A stretch of 34,080 nucleotides of DNA from Mycobacterium sp. (GTDB lineage: Bacteria; Actinomycetota; Actinomycetes; Mycobacteriales; Mycobacteriaceae): NCBI GenBank assembly GCA_018882965.1, contig VEQY01000037.1, positions 1 through 34,080 on the forward strand, read 5' to 3'. Made by a program: the position numbers and the translations under genes. The notes under the pieces are model-generated. The model was not told the origin of the DNA. It worked only from the letters and a program-made list of their open reading frames with translations, and searched no databases. Numbering within the stretch: position 1 is the first letter of the stretch; the number at the start of each line of letters is the position of its first letter. Positions 24,456 through 31,859 of this stretch are shown here, piece by piece.

Positions 24456-24492
24456 GGCGCGCAAACGTGCGCTCTGCGCACGAAACCGCGCC
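24456..24492. terminator. 37-nt two-tier hairpin between convergent leuS and the SDR gene (copy 2)
   Basis: Outer arms GGCGCG (24456-24461) and CGCGCC (24487-24492) flank a perfect 7-bp inner stem CGTGCGC (24466-24472) / GCGCACG (24476-24482) with a TCT loop; the internal loops are CAAA and AAAC. It lies 7 nt after the leuS stop and 4 nt beyond the SDR stop on the other strand, so it can terminate both. It has the same length and design as the hairpin at 5291-5327. Confidence 0.7.
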
Positions 24493-24496
24493 AACG

Positions 24497-25174
24497 TCAG
24501 GGGCGCCGGCCGCGCGGCCGGAGCACCACCTGCTGGGTTTCGCCGTCGGGCGGGGTCGCGACGGCGGCCGCGACGGCCGCGGCGACGGTGTGCGGTGAGA
24601 GGAACTCCGCGGGGTCGTAGGGCCGGTCCTCGTAGGCAACCAGGCCGCGCTGCATCGCGGTGTCGATGCGGCCGGGGTGGATGCTGGTCACCCGCAGCAG
24701 GGGTTCGTCGGCGCGCAGCGAGTCGGCGAACGACGTGAGCGCGGACTTGCTCGCCGAGTACGAGGCCAGCCCCGGGCTGGCCCTCAGACCGGCGCCGGAG
24801 TTGATGAACACCACCTGCCCGCGCGCCGCGCGCAGCGCGGGCAGCAACGCGACGGTCAGCGCCACCGCGCCGGTCACGTTGACCTCGAAGCTGGTGCGCC
24901 ACTGCTCGGGGGTGGATTCGGCGACCCGGCCCGGAAACGCGACACCGGCGTTGTGTACCAGAACGTCGAGTGCGGTCAGACCCGCCGGGGGAGTGATCGC
25001 GTCGCAGTCGGCCAGGTCGATCGCCCAGACCGTCGCCCCGAATCGGGCCGCCACCTCCTCGAGTCGCGGCGAGGGCCTTCCGGCCAGCAGCAGCGCGTAG
25101 TCGGGGGCGAGCGCCTCGGCGATCGCAGCACCCAATCCACCGCCGGCGCCGGTGATCAGCGCTGTGCCCGGCAT
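24497..25174 (-). CDS. Short-chain dehydrogenase/reductase (SDR)
   Basis: A 225-residue classical SDR of unknown substrate. Cofactor-binding TGAGGGLG at 8-15, VHNAG at 73-77, catalytic Ser126 (INSG) and YSASK (Tyr139, Lys143), and the HPGRIDTAM segment after the active site. An Arg after the second strand (AGRPS, R33) suggests NADP(H). The start is ATG 25174, with TAGGGT (25187-25182) 7 nt upstream, indicating a leaderless message. It is divergent from ggh across 54 bp and convergent with leuS. The longer open frame upstream is antisense to ggh. I know of no SDR here in M. tuberculosis, so this pair is extra relative to that species. Confidence 0.88.
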   Translation of the reverse strand: MPGTALITGAGGGLGAAIAEALAPDYALLLAGRPSPRLEEVAARFGATVWAIDLADCDAITPPAGLTALDVLVHNAGVAFPGRVAESTPEQWRTSFEVNVTGAVALTVALLPALRAARGQVVFINSGAGLRASPGLASYSASKSALTSFADSLRADEPLLRVTSIHPGRIDTAMQRGLVAYEDRPYDPAEFLSPHTVAAAVAAAVATPPDGETQQVVLRPRGRRP

Positions 25175-25181
25175 GCGGGCA

Positions 25182-25187
25182 ACCCTA
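25182..25187 (-). promoter_or_regulatory. -10 element of the SDR gene (leaderless)
   Basis: TAGGGT (25187 to 25182, minus strand) fits TANNNT with 7 nt to ATG 25174. Confidence 0.6.
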
Positions 25188-25228
25188 CCGATCGCCCGTC
25201 GACGCGGCGCTGGCCGCAGAATGAACCC

Positions 25229-26569
25229 ATGGCCTTCGACGCCGGCTTCGCCCCGACCCAGCTCGCCGCCCGCGCCGCGTACCTGTTGCGCGGCAACGAC
25301 CTGGGTGTGATGACCTCGGCGGCGCCCCGGCTCTATCCGCACATGTGGAGCTGGGATGCGGCGTTCGTGGCGGTCGGGCTGGCCTCGCTGAGCGTGGAGC
25401 GCGCGATCGTCGAACTCGACACCCTGCTGTCGGCGCAGTGGTCCAACGGGATGATCCCGCACATCGTCTTCGCTCCCGGCATCGACGGCTACTTCCCCGG
25501 CCCCGAGCGGTGGGCCTGCTCGCAGCTGGCCGCCGCCGCCCCGCCCGGCCGGCAGACCTCCGGCATCACCCAGCCGCCGGTGCACGCGATCGCCGTGCAG
25601 CGCATCCTCGACCGGGCCCGTCAGCGCGGACGTTCCACCCGCGCGGCGGCCGAGGCCTTCCTGGACCGTCGCTGGAACGACCTGCTGCGCTGGCACCGGT
25701 GGCTGGCCGAGGCCCGCGATCCGCATCAGCACGGGCGGATCACGCTCTACCACGGGTGGGAATCCGGCATGGACAACTCGCCGCGCTGGGACTCCGCCTA
25801 CGCCAACGTCAAAGCCGGCGAGGTGCCGCCCTACGAGCGCGCCGACAGCACCATCATCACCGACACCAGCCAGCGCCCCTCCGATCGCGAGTACGACCGC
25901 TATCTCTGGTTGCTCGAAGAGATGAAGTCGGTGGGTTACGAAGACGATCGCCTGGCCGCGGTGATGAGCTTCGCCGTCGAGGACGTGTTCGTCTCGGCGG
26001 TCTTCGCGTTGTCGTGTGACGTCCTCGCCACCATCGGTGAGGACTACAAACGGCCGCACGCCGATGTGCGCGATCTCTACCGCTGGGCCGAGCGGTTCCG
26101 AAACGGCGTGGTGGAGACGACAGATCAAAGAACCGGCGCGGCCCGCGATTTCGATATCCGAGCGCACTCCTGGATCAGCACCGACACCCTCGCGCAGTTC
26201 GCGCCGCTGCTCTGCGGCGGACTCGACCATCAACGGGAACGGACGCTGATCGGAATCCTGGAGGGTCCGCGGTTCTGCGGCCACCCGGACATGAAATTCG
26301 CGCTGATCCCCTCGACCTCGCCGGTCGCCAAGGACTTCCGGGCTCGTGAGTACTGGCGCGGCCCGGTGTGGCCGGTGGTGACGTGGTTGTTCTCCTGGGC
26401 CTTTGCCCGCCGCGGGTGGGCGGAACGGTCGCTGACCCTGCGCCGGGAGGGCCTGCTGCAGGCCGGCGACGGCACCTTCGCCGAATACTACGAGCCGTTC
26501 ACCGGCGAACCGCTGGGCAGCATGCAGCAGTCGTGGACCGCGGCGGCGGTGCTGGACTGGCTGGGTTGA
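25229..26569 (+). CDS. ggh: Glucosylglycerate hydrolase (GH63)
   Basis: A 446-residue (alpha/alpha)6-barrel glycoside hydrolase of family GH63 that splits glucosylglycerate (and mannosylglycerate) to sugar and glycerate. The length equals that of the characterised Mycolicibacterium hassiacum enzyme as I remember it, and the catalytic acid/base pair falls at the same numbers: Asp182 in GMDNSPRWD and Glu419 in FAEYYEP. Other substrate-site segments seen are MWSWDAAF (39-46), WSNGMIPH (71-78) and YWRGPVW (375-381). In rapid growers glucosylglycerate accumulates in nitrogen starvation and is used on recovery, so the enzyme is catabolic. ATG 25229 is preceded by CAGAAT at 6 nt, one base off TANNNT. 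It converges on the marR-type gene with 2 nt between stops. Confidence 0.93.
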   Translation: MAFDAGFAPTQLAARAAYLLRGNDLGVMTSAAPRLYPHMWSWDAAFVAVGLASLSVERAIVELDTLLSAQWSNGMIPHIVFAPGIDGYFPGPERWACSQLAAAAPPGRQTSGITQPPVHAIAVQRILDRARQRGRSTRAAAEAFLDRRWNDLLRWHRWLAEARDPHQHGRITLYHGWESGMDNSPRWDSAYANVKAGEVPPYERADSTIITDTSQRPSDREYDRYLWLLEEMKSVGYEDDRLAAVMSFAVEDVFVSAVFALSCDVLATIGEDYKRPHADVRDLYRWAERFRNGVVETTDQRTGAARDFDIRAHSWISTDTLAQFAPLLCGGLDHQRERTLIGILEGPRFCGHPDMKFALIPSTSPVAKDFRAREYWRGPVWPVVTWLFSWAFARRGWAERSLTLRREGLLQAGDGTFAEYYEPFTGEPLGSMQQSWTAAAVLDWLG

Positions 26570-26571
26570 GC

Positions 26572-27027
26572 TCAGGGATTCTCAGCGTCGGCGAGGCGCT
26601 CGAGTGGCCGCAGCGCCTTGGTCAGACAGGCCTTCTCCTCGTCGGTGAGCCGGTCGAGGATCGTCGCGAGGTGCGCGCGCCGGGCGTGCAGCGCTTCGCG
26701 GTGCTGCACCAGCCCCTCCGGGGTCACCTCCACCAGGACCGCGCGCATGTCGGAGGGATCGCGGGAGCGCCGCACCAGACCGAGTTTTTCGAGCCGCCGG
26801 ATCGCGACCGTCGTGGTGGGTGTGCGCACGCGCTCGATGGCGGCCAGTTCGGTCATCCGCAACGGGCCGTGGTCGAGCAGCGTCAGCAGGATCGACAACT
26901 GTGCCAAAGTCAGATCGGGCCGGGAACCCCGATTGGGGTCGCCGCGGCGCAGCACCGCGAAGAGCTTCGCCAGCACCCGCTGCAGATCACCGGCCAACTC
27001 GGTGACCGGCGTCTCGGTTTGCGGCAT
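26572..27027 (-). CDS. MarR-family transcriptional regulator (Rv0042c-like)
   Basis: A 151-residue winged-helix regulator. N-terminal dimerisation helix (about 8-28), HTH (about 55-85; recognition helix RTPTTTVAIRRLEKLG) and wing with the MarR-typical Asp-x-Arg (RSRDPSDMRAVLVEVT, about 87-102), then C-terminal dimerisation helices. The ligand and targets are unknown; MarR proteins usually regulate an adjacent gene, and ggh (convergent) or the F420-type gene just upstream are candidates only by position. I start at ATG 27027 because TAGACT lies 8 nt upstream; the longer start at 27057 would lie inside the upstream gene. Confidence 0.88.
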   Translation of the reverse strand: MPQTETPVTELAGDLQRVLAKLFAVLRRGDPNRGSRPDLTLAQLSILLTLLDHGPLRMTELAAIERVRTPTTTVAIRRLEKLGLVRRSRDPSDMRAVLVEVTPEGLVQHREALHARRAHLATILDRLTDEEKACLTKALRPLERLADAENP

Positions 27028-27035
27028 AGTTCGCC

Positions 27036-27041
27036 AGTCTA
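27036..27041 (-). promoter_or_regulatory. -10 element of the marR gene, fused to the upstream stop codon
   Basis: TAGACT (27041 to 27036, minus strand), 8 nt before ATG 27027, fits TANNNT. Its TAG (27041-27039) is the stop codon of the luciferase-like gene. Confidence 0.55.
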
Positions 27042-27824
27042 ACGGCTGTCGCGCCAACGGATCAGGGCTGTTGCCGGTCCGAGGTCATAGTCGGGGCCGC
27101 CGCAGCCGACCGTCATCAGGGTGACCCCCAGCCGCGCGAGTGCCTCGGCGTTGGCCGCCAGTGCCTCGGGCGTGCGGCCCTCCACCCCCGACGAGCGCTC
27201 GATGGTCGCCGGGTCGCGACCGACCGCCTCGCAGTGCGCGGCCAGAGCCGCCGCCTTGCCCGGGTAGGTGTCGGCGTTGGTGAACGAGTGCCAGGAGTCG
27301 GCGTGCTCGGCCACCAGGCGCAAAGTCTTCTTCTCGCCCTGGCCCCCGATGAGGATCGGGATCTTCCGGGTCGGCGGCGGGTTGAGCTTGGCCAGCCTGG
27401 ATTTGATGCGGGGCAGTGCGGCGGCGAGGTCGTCGAGGCGGCTTCCCGCCGTGCCGAACGGATAGCCGTACTCGTCGTAGTCCTTCTGCATCCAGCCCGA
27501 GCCGATGCCCAGGATCAGCCGGCCCGGCGCGATGTGGTCGACGGTGCGCGCCATGTCGGCCAGCAGTTCGGGATTGCGGTAGGAGTTGCAGCTGACCAGC
27601 GCGCCGATCTCGATGCGCGAGGTCTGCTCGGCCCAGGCGCCAAGCATGGTCCAGCACTCGAAGTGTGCGCCGTCGGGATCGCCGTAGAGGGGATAGAAGT
27701 GATCCCAGTTGAACGCCACGTCCACGCCGATGTCCTCACAGCGGCGCACCGCGTCGCGGATGTAGCCGTAGTGGCTGGAGTGCTGGGGTTGCAGTTGGAC
27801 GCCGATGCGGATGGGGAAGGTCAT
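27039..27824 (-). CDS. LLM-class F420-dependent oxidoreductase (Rv0044c-like)
   Basis: A 261-residue luciferase-like monooxygenase-family TIM barrel of the F420-dependent type common in mycobacteria. Conserved features: RIGVQLQPQH at the first strand, FNWDHFYPLYGD (about 38-49), ALVSCNSYRNPELLADMARTVDHIAPGRLILGIGSGW (about 75-111, the cofactor-binding segment) and ILIGGQGEKKTLRLVAEHAD. The substrate is unknown. The start is ATG 27824, with TAGTCT 6 nt upstream. The gene lies between an alpha/beta hydrolase and a MarR regulator; the GntR-type gene found here in M. tuberculosis (Rv0043c) is missing. Confidence 0.88.
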   Translation of the reverse strand: MTFPIRIGVQLQPQHSSHYGYIRDAVRRCEDIGVDVAFNWDHFYPLYGDPDGAHFECWTMLGAWAEQTSRIEIGALVSCNSYRNPELLADMARTVDHIAPGRLILGIGSGWMQKDYDEYGYPFGTAGSRLDDLAAALPRIKSRLAKLNPPPTRKIPILIGGQGEKKTLRLVAEHADSWHSFTNADTYPGKAAALAAHCEAVGRDPATIERSSGVEGRTPEALAANAEALARLGVTLMTVGCGGPDYDLGPATALIRWRDSR

Positions 27825-27830
27825 CGGCTC

Positions 27831-27836
27831 AGACTA
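27831..27836 (-). promoter_or_regulatory. -10 element of the LLM gene, fused to the upstream stop codon
   Basis: TAGTCT (27836 to 27831, minus strand), 6 nt before ATG 27824, fits TANNNT. Its TAG (27836-27834) is the stop codon of the alpha/beta hydrolase gene. Confidence 0.6.
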
Positions 27837-28703
27837 GGCCGAGCCGAGCAGGGCGCGCAGGATCTCCACCAGGGCCCGGGGCTGATCGCCCTGCACCGAG
27901 TGTCCGGAGTCGGGCACCACGATCACCTGCTGGAAACCCGGCGCCTCCCGGGCGAACCGCTCAGCGTCGTCGTCGTTGACGAAGAACGAGTTGGCTCCAC
28001 GCACCAGCGTGGTGGGCGTCTGCAGCATCAGCGCGTCCTCCCAGAGTCCCTCGAATCCGTCACCCTTGCGGAAGGTGTCATACCGCCACGTCCAGGTGCC
28101 GTCGTCGAGTTGCTTGGAGTTGTGAAAGACCCCGCGCTGCAAAGACTCCCGGGAGCGGTGCGGGGATGCGGCGACGGTGACCTCGACCATCGCCTCGAAG
28201 CTGGGGAACTCGCGATCACCGCGCACCAGCGCAACCGCGCCCATCTGCGCCTGCGTCATCTGTTCGTGGCGCTCCGGGGCCGACGGGGTGACGTCCACCA
28301 TGACCAGCCTGCGCACCAACTCCGGTGCGGTGACGGCCAGGCGCATCGCGGTCAGCCCACCTAAAGACATGCCCACCACCAGATCGGCATCGGCCGCGAG
28401 CTCGGCGATCACCGGGCGCACCGCGTCGGCGTTGAGCTTGGGCCCGTAGTCGCCATCCTCGCGCCAGGCCGAATGTCCGTGGCCGGGCAGGTCGATCGCC
28501 AGCGCCGGCAACCCAAGGCCCACGATCACGGTGTCCCAGGTGTGCGCATTCTGGCCGCCGCCGTGCAGGAACACCACCTTGGCGGGTTCCGCACTCCAGC
28601 GCAGTGCGCTGATGTCGCCGCGGGTGATGCGCTCGACCGGGGGCAGCGGGCCGGAGACGCCGGCCTGTTCGGCGTTCGCGGGAAGGAACCCGAACTCGTC
28701 CAC
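27834..28703 (-). CDS. Alpha/beta hydrolase (esterase type, Rv0045c-like)
   Basis: A 289-residue Ser-nucleophile alpha/beta hydrolase. Oxyanion motif HGGG at 47-50, LPGHGHS at 72-78, nucleophile elbow GMSLGG with Ser113, and catalytic His268 (SGHSVQ); the acid is probably in the VNDDD region (about 242-246). The M. tuberculosis homologue is an esterase with preference for short, branched acyl esters; the physiological substrate is unknown. GTG 28703 is 9 nt after the ino1 stop codon. The sequence TAGCCC (28715-28710), again starting with the upstream stop TAG, lies 6 nt before the GTG but lacks the final T of TANNNT. Confidence 0.88.
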   Translation of the reverse strand: MDEFGFLPANAEQAGVSGPLPPVERITRGDISALRWSAEPAKVVFLHGGGQNAHTWDTVIVGLGLPALAIDLPGHGHSAWREDGDYGPKLNADAVRPVIAELAADADLVVGMSLGGLTAMRLAVTAPELVRRLVMVDVTPSAPERHEQMTQAQMGAVALVRGDREFPSFEAMVEVTVAASPHRSRESLQRGVFHNSKQLDDGTWTWRYDTFRKGDGFEGLWEDALMLQTPTTLVRGANSFFVNDDDAERFAREAPGFQQVIVVPDSGHSVQGDQPRALVEILRALLGSA

Positions 28704-28712
28704 GCGCGAGGG

Positions 28713-29813
28713 CTACCTGCCCTCGATGAACTCTTCGAGCTGCGCGCGCGCCACGTCGTCGGGCAGCTGCTGCGGCGGGCTCTTCATCAGATACGCCGAG
28801 GCGGCCACCACCGGGCCGCCGATACCGCGGTCCTTGGCGATCTTCGCCGCCCGCACTGCGTCGATGATCACCCCGGCGGAGTTCGGCGAGTCCCACACCT
28901 CGAGCTTGTATTCAAGATTCAGTGGCACGTCACCGAACGCGCGGCCCTCCAGGCGCACGTACGCCCACTTGCGGTCATCGAGCCAGCCGACGTGATCGGA
29001 CGGGCCGATGTGGACGTCCTTGGTGTTGAACTCCTTCTGGAGATTGGAGGTGACGGCCTGGGTCTTGGAGATTTTCTTGCTCTCCAGGCGCTCGCGCTCG
29101 AGCATGTTCAGGAAGTCCATGTTGCCGCCGACGTTGAGCTGCATCGTCCGGTCGAGTTGGACGCCGCGGTCCTCGAACAGCTTGGCCATCACCCGGTGGG
29201 TGATCGTCGCGCCGATCTGGCTCTTGATGTCATCGCCGATGATCGGCACACCGGCGTCGGCGAACTTCTTGGCCCACACCGGATCCGAGGCGATGAACAC
29301 CGGCAGTGCGTTGACGAACGCCACGCCGGCGTCGATCGCGCACTGCGCGTAGAACTTGTCGGCCTCCTCGCTGCCCACCGGCAGGTAGGAAACCATCACG
29401 TCGACCTTGTTCTCCTTGAGCACCCTGACGACATCCACCGGGTCCTCGTCGGAGAGGTCGATGGTGTCGGCGTAGTACTTACCGATCCCGTCGAGGGTCG
29501 GGCCGCGGCGCACCACCACGTTGGTGGGCGGCACGTCGGCGATCTTGATGGTGTTGTTCTCCGAGGCGAAGATCGCCTCGGACAGATCGAAGCCCACCTT
29601 CTTGGCGTCCACGTCGAACGCGGCGACGAACTTCACGTCACGCACGTGGTAGGGGCCGAGCGTGACGTGCATCAGGCCCGGGACGGTCGAGTTCGGGTCG
29701 GCGTCTCGGTAGTACTGCACGCCCTGCACCAGAGAGGACGCGCAGTTGCCGACGCCGACGATGGCGACGCGCACTTCCCTCGACCCATTGGGAGTCGACA
29801 CGGTCTTGGTCAT
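28713..29813 (-). CDS. ino1: myo-Inositol-1-phosphate synthase
   Basis: A 366-residue NAD-dependent synthase converting glucose 6-phosphate to inositol 1-phosphate, the first step to phosphatidylinositol, PIMs, LAM and mycothiol. The Rossmann motif GVGNCASS is at 20-27; conserved [24 protein letters not shown], and [15 protein letters not shown] follow, then the catalytic [11 protein letters not shown] and [17 protein letters not shown]. It is the short prokaryotic form. ATG 29813 has an excellent AAAAGGAG site with 7 nt spacing. Upstream in-frame sequence to 29984 lies in the padR 3' end and is not needed. PadR and ino1 are probably one transcript with PadR as a likely regulator; 46 nt separate them. 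Confidence 0.97.
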   Translation of the reverse strand: MTKTVSTPNGSREVRVAIVGVGNCASSLVQGVQYYRDADPNSTVPGLMHVTLGPYHVRDVKFVAAFDVDAKKVGFDLSEAIFASENNTIKIADVPPTNVVVRRGPTLDGIGKYYADTIDLSDEDPVDVVRVLKENKVDVMVSYLPVGSEEADKFYAQCAIDAGVAFVNALPVFIASDPVWAKKFADAGVPIIGDDIKSQIGATITHRVMAKLFEDRGVQLDRTMQLNVGGNMDFLNMLERERLESKKISKTQAVTSNLQKEFNTKDVHIGPSDHVGWLDDRKWAYVRLEGRAFGDVPLNLEYKLEVWDSPNSAGVIIDAVRAAKIAKDRGIGGPVVAASAYLMKSPPQQLPDDVARAQLEEFIEGR

Positions 29814-29859
29814 GGGCGTACTCCTTTTCGTACAACTTCGGGTGGGGACGATCCCGGCC

Positions 29860-30408
29860 CTAGAGTCCTTGTTCGGATCTGCTTTGTGCCACCTGCTCGG
29901 CGGCGATGAGTTCGTTGAGCCATTTGACTTCCCGCTCGCTGGACTCCAGGCCCAGCTGATGAAGCTGGCGGGTGTAGCGGTCAAAGGAGTTACCGGCCCG
30001 GGCGACGGCCTGGCGCAGGCCCTCCCGGCGCTCCTCGACCTGACGGCGGCGGCCCTCCAGGATGCGCATCCGCGCTTCGGCCGGAGTCCGGTTGAAGAAC
30101 GCCAGGTGCACGCCGAAACCGTCGTCGGTGTAGTTCTGCGGGCCGGTGTCGACGACCAGTTCGGCGAACCGCTGCCGGCCGGCCTCGGTGAGCTGGTAGA
30201 CCCGCCGGGCGCGGCGCAGCACCGGCGTTCCCTCGGGTGCTGCGTCCTCGGCGATCAGCCCGTCGGCCTGCATGCGGCGCAGTGCCGGGTACAGCGAGCC
30301 GTAGGAGAACGCCCGGAACGCACCGAGCAGGCCGGTCAGGCGTTTACGCAGTTCGTAGCCGTGCATCGGCGACTCGAGCAGAAGTCCCAGGATGGCGAGT
30401 TCCAGCAC
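29860..30408 (-). CDS. PadR-family transcriptional regulator (Rv0047c-like)
   Basis: A 182-residue PadR regulator. N-terminal winged helix (about 1-75): [39 protein letters not shown], and a wing rich in Arg ([15 protein letters not shown]). A long helical C-terminal dimerisation domain with coiled-coil character follows (about 100-180). GTG 30408 has a near-perfect AAAGGAGGT site (30423-30415) with about 7 nt spacing, unlike most genes nearby. A -10 TACTAT (30463-30458) and an inverted repeat TATCG-GAG-CGATA (30462-30474) lie upstream, suggesting autoregulation and control of the downstream ino1. Confidence 0.9.
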   Translation of the reverse strand: MLELAILGLLLESPMHGYELRKRLTGLLGAFRAFSYGSLYPALRRMQADGLIAEDAAPEGTPVLRRARRVYQLTEAGRQRFAELVVDTGPQNYTDDGFGVHLAFFNRTPAEARMRILEGRRRQVEERREGLRQAVARAGNSFDRYTRQLHQLGLESSEREVKWLNELIAAEQVAQSRSEQGL

Positions 30409-30457
30409 CGAGCCACCTCCTTTGCGGGTGAGTTACGGCATCTCGACAGGTCACGCA

Positions 30458-30474
30458 ATAGTATCGGAGCGATA
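30458..30474 (-). promoter_or_regulatory. padR promoter -10 with overlapping operator-like dyad
   Basis: On the minus strand TACTAT (30463 to 30458) is a good -10, giving a leader of about 43 nt with a strong ribosome site. TATCG (30462-30466) and CGATA (30470-30474), spaced by GAG, form a perfect 13-bp dyad that overlaps the upstream edge of the -10, the classic place for repressor binding. PadR itself is the obvious candidate. Confidence 0.55.
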
Positions 30475-30506
30475 TATTCGCCGCCAGGCGGCCCGGCACC
30501 GATCGG

Positions 30507-31364
30507 CTACGGGTAGCTGATGCGTTTCACCGATCCGTCCGGGCCCACCTCGATGTAGCCGCTGCCGAACTCGCTGGAGACGTAGATCGCCACGCTCAGC
30601 GCGCCCGGGGTGGTCGGGTCGCGTGCCGGCCGCACGATGAGATAGGTGTTCTGGACTTCGGCAGGCTTGATGTTGAGCGTCTCCGGCGCACCGCGCAGCA
30701 CCCCGACGATCGCCGTGGTGTCCATCTTCGCCAGGTCGACGGCGACGTCGTCGCTGCCCCGCGCCCCGGTGGAAGGGTCATCCCAGCCGCCGCGGTAGGT
30801 GTAGCTCAGCGTGCGCCGTTCATCGGAGGAGTCCGGCCGGTCGAGGATGGCGTAATCCGCGAAGATCGTCAGCTCGTAGCCGCGGGTGTCGCCGAACTTC
30901 GTGCGCATCTGCTCGAACAGTCCGTTGAGTCCGCCCAGGGACTGCAGTTGGCGCGGCGGGGTCAGGACGACCGGTGCCACACCGTCGGATTTGGCGCCCG
31001 GATCGGAGGTGAAGTCCAGAGGCGAGCCGGTGTTCCCGTAGAGCCCCCAGCCGATTCCGATGCCCAGCAGCACCAGAACCGCAGCGGCCGCGATCCGCAG
31101 GCCCCACCCGGTCGCCGTTCGCGGGATCGCCGGGGACCGGGGTGCGGTGAGGGTGGGCAACTGCACCGGCGCGTTGGCGGTCTGCAGGTCGCCCACCAGC
31201 ATGCGCAACTCGCCGAGGGTGGCGGCACTGGTCGCGGCCTTGACCCGCTCGGCGTGCTCGGTCATCGACAGCTGTCCCTCCGACAGAGCCGTGTCGAGGA
31301 TCTGGCAGGTGTCGGTGCGGTCGCTGTCCTTGGCCCGGGTGTTGGCCGTCTGAGCGCTAGCCAC
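30507..31364 (-). CDS. DUF1707 membrane protein (Rv0048c-like)
   Basis: A 285-residue protein. An N-terminal DUF1707 module (about 15-62: LDTALSEGQLSMTEHAERVKAA, TLGELRMLVGDL) is followed by a linker, one transmembrane helix (about 90-108: LRIAAAAVLVLLGIGIGWGL) and a C-terminal extracytoplasmic domain of about 170 residues. Function is unknown; DUF1707 often tethers regulatory or sensory proteins to the inner face of the membrane. GTG 31364 lies 6 nt after TACGAT (31376-31371), so it is probably leaderless. A GC-rich 13-bp palindrome (30480-30492) follows shortly after the stop codon. Confidence 0.85.
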   Translation of the reverse strand: MASAQTANTRAKDSDRTDTCQILDTALSEGQLSMTEHAERVKAATSAATLGELRMLVGDLQTANAPVQLPTLTAPRSPAIPRTATGWGLRIAAAAVLVLLGIGIGWGLYGNTGSPLDFTSDPGAKSDGVAPVVLTPPRQLQSLGGLNGLFEQMRTKFGDTRGYELTIFADYAILDRPDSSDERRTLSYTYRGGWDDPSTGARGSDDVAVDLAKMDTTAIVGVLRGAPETLNIKPAEVQNTYLIVRPARDPTTPGALSVAIYVSSEFGSGYIEVGPDGSVKRISYP

Positions 31365-31370
31365 CCGCTG

Positions 31371-31376
31371 ATCGTA
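31371..31376 (-). promoter_or_regulatory. -10 element of the DUF1707 gene (leaderless)
   Basis: TACGAT (31376 to 31371, minus strand) fits TANNNT with 6 nt to GTG 31364; divergent partner of the promoter at 31433. Confidence 0.6.
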
Positions 31377-31432
31377 GAAGGCGATCGCAGAAGTTCACGG
31401 TCGGTCGCACATCGGCTCGGCGGGGGCCCACG

Positions 31433-31438
31433 TACTCT
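31433..31438 (+). promoter_or_regulatory. -10 element of the DUF5318-ponA1 pair (leaderless)
   Basis: TACTCT fits TANNNT with 7 nt to GTG 31446. As ponA1 begins inside the end of this gene, this promoter probably also drives ponA1. Confidence 0.6.
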
Positions 31439-31445
31439 GTTCTCC

Positions 31446-31859
31446 GTGCGGTTGCAGCGACACGTGGTGGACTACGCCCTGCGGCGGCGTTCGCTGCTGG
31501 CCGAGGTCTACTGCGGTCGCACCGGCGTCTCCGAAGTCTGCGACGCCAACCCCTATCTGCTGCGTGCCGCGAAGTTCCACGGCCGGCCAAGTGCGGTGAT
31601 GTGCCCGATCTGCCGCAAGGAGCAGCTCACCCTGGTCTCCTGGGTGTTCGGTGACCACCTCGGCGCGGTGTCCGGATCGGCGCGCACTGCCGAGGAACTG
31701 GTCCTGCTGGCCACCCGTTTCGCGGAGTTCTCGGTGCACGTCGTGGAGGTCTGCCGCACGTGCAGCTGGAACCATCTGGTGAAGTCGTACGTGCTCGGCG
31801 CTCCGCGGCCGGCCAAGGGCGCGTCGGGTACCCGGACAGCGCGCTCGGGCAGTGACTAG
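31446..31859 (+). CDS. DUF5318 zinc-ribbon-like protein (Rv0049-like)
   Basis: A 137-residue soluble protein with two CxxC pairs, CPIC at 53-56 and CRTC at 103-106, consistent with a single zinc ribbon; the segments DYALRRRSLLAEV (9-21) and CDANPYLLRAAKFHG (32-46) are strongly conserved in actinobacteria as far as I recall. The C-terminus (about 118-137) is basic and disordered. Function is unknown. Its constant position before ponA1, with an 8-nt overlap, suggests a link to peptidoglycan synthesis (inference). The GTG 31446 start, set by the TACTCT box, gives the same length as the M. tuberculosis protein. Confidence 0.88.
   Translation: MRLQRHVVDYALRRRSLLAEVYCGRTGVSEVCDANPYLLRAAKFHGRPSAVMCPICRKEQLTLVSWVFGDHLGAVSGSARTAEELVLLATRFAEFSVHVVEVCRTCSWNHLVKSYVLGAPRPAKGASGTRTARSGSD

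Noticed and set aside
30480..30492. GCCGCCAGGCGGC palindrome between the DUF1707 gene and padR
   Set aside because: The arms leave almost no loop and such GC palindromes are frequent by chance in this composition; listed only in passing.
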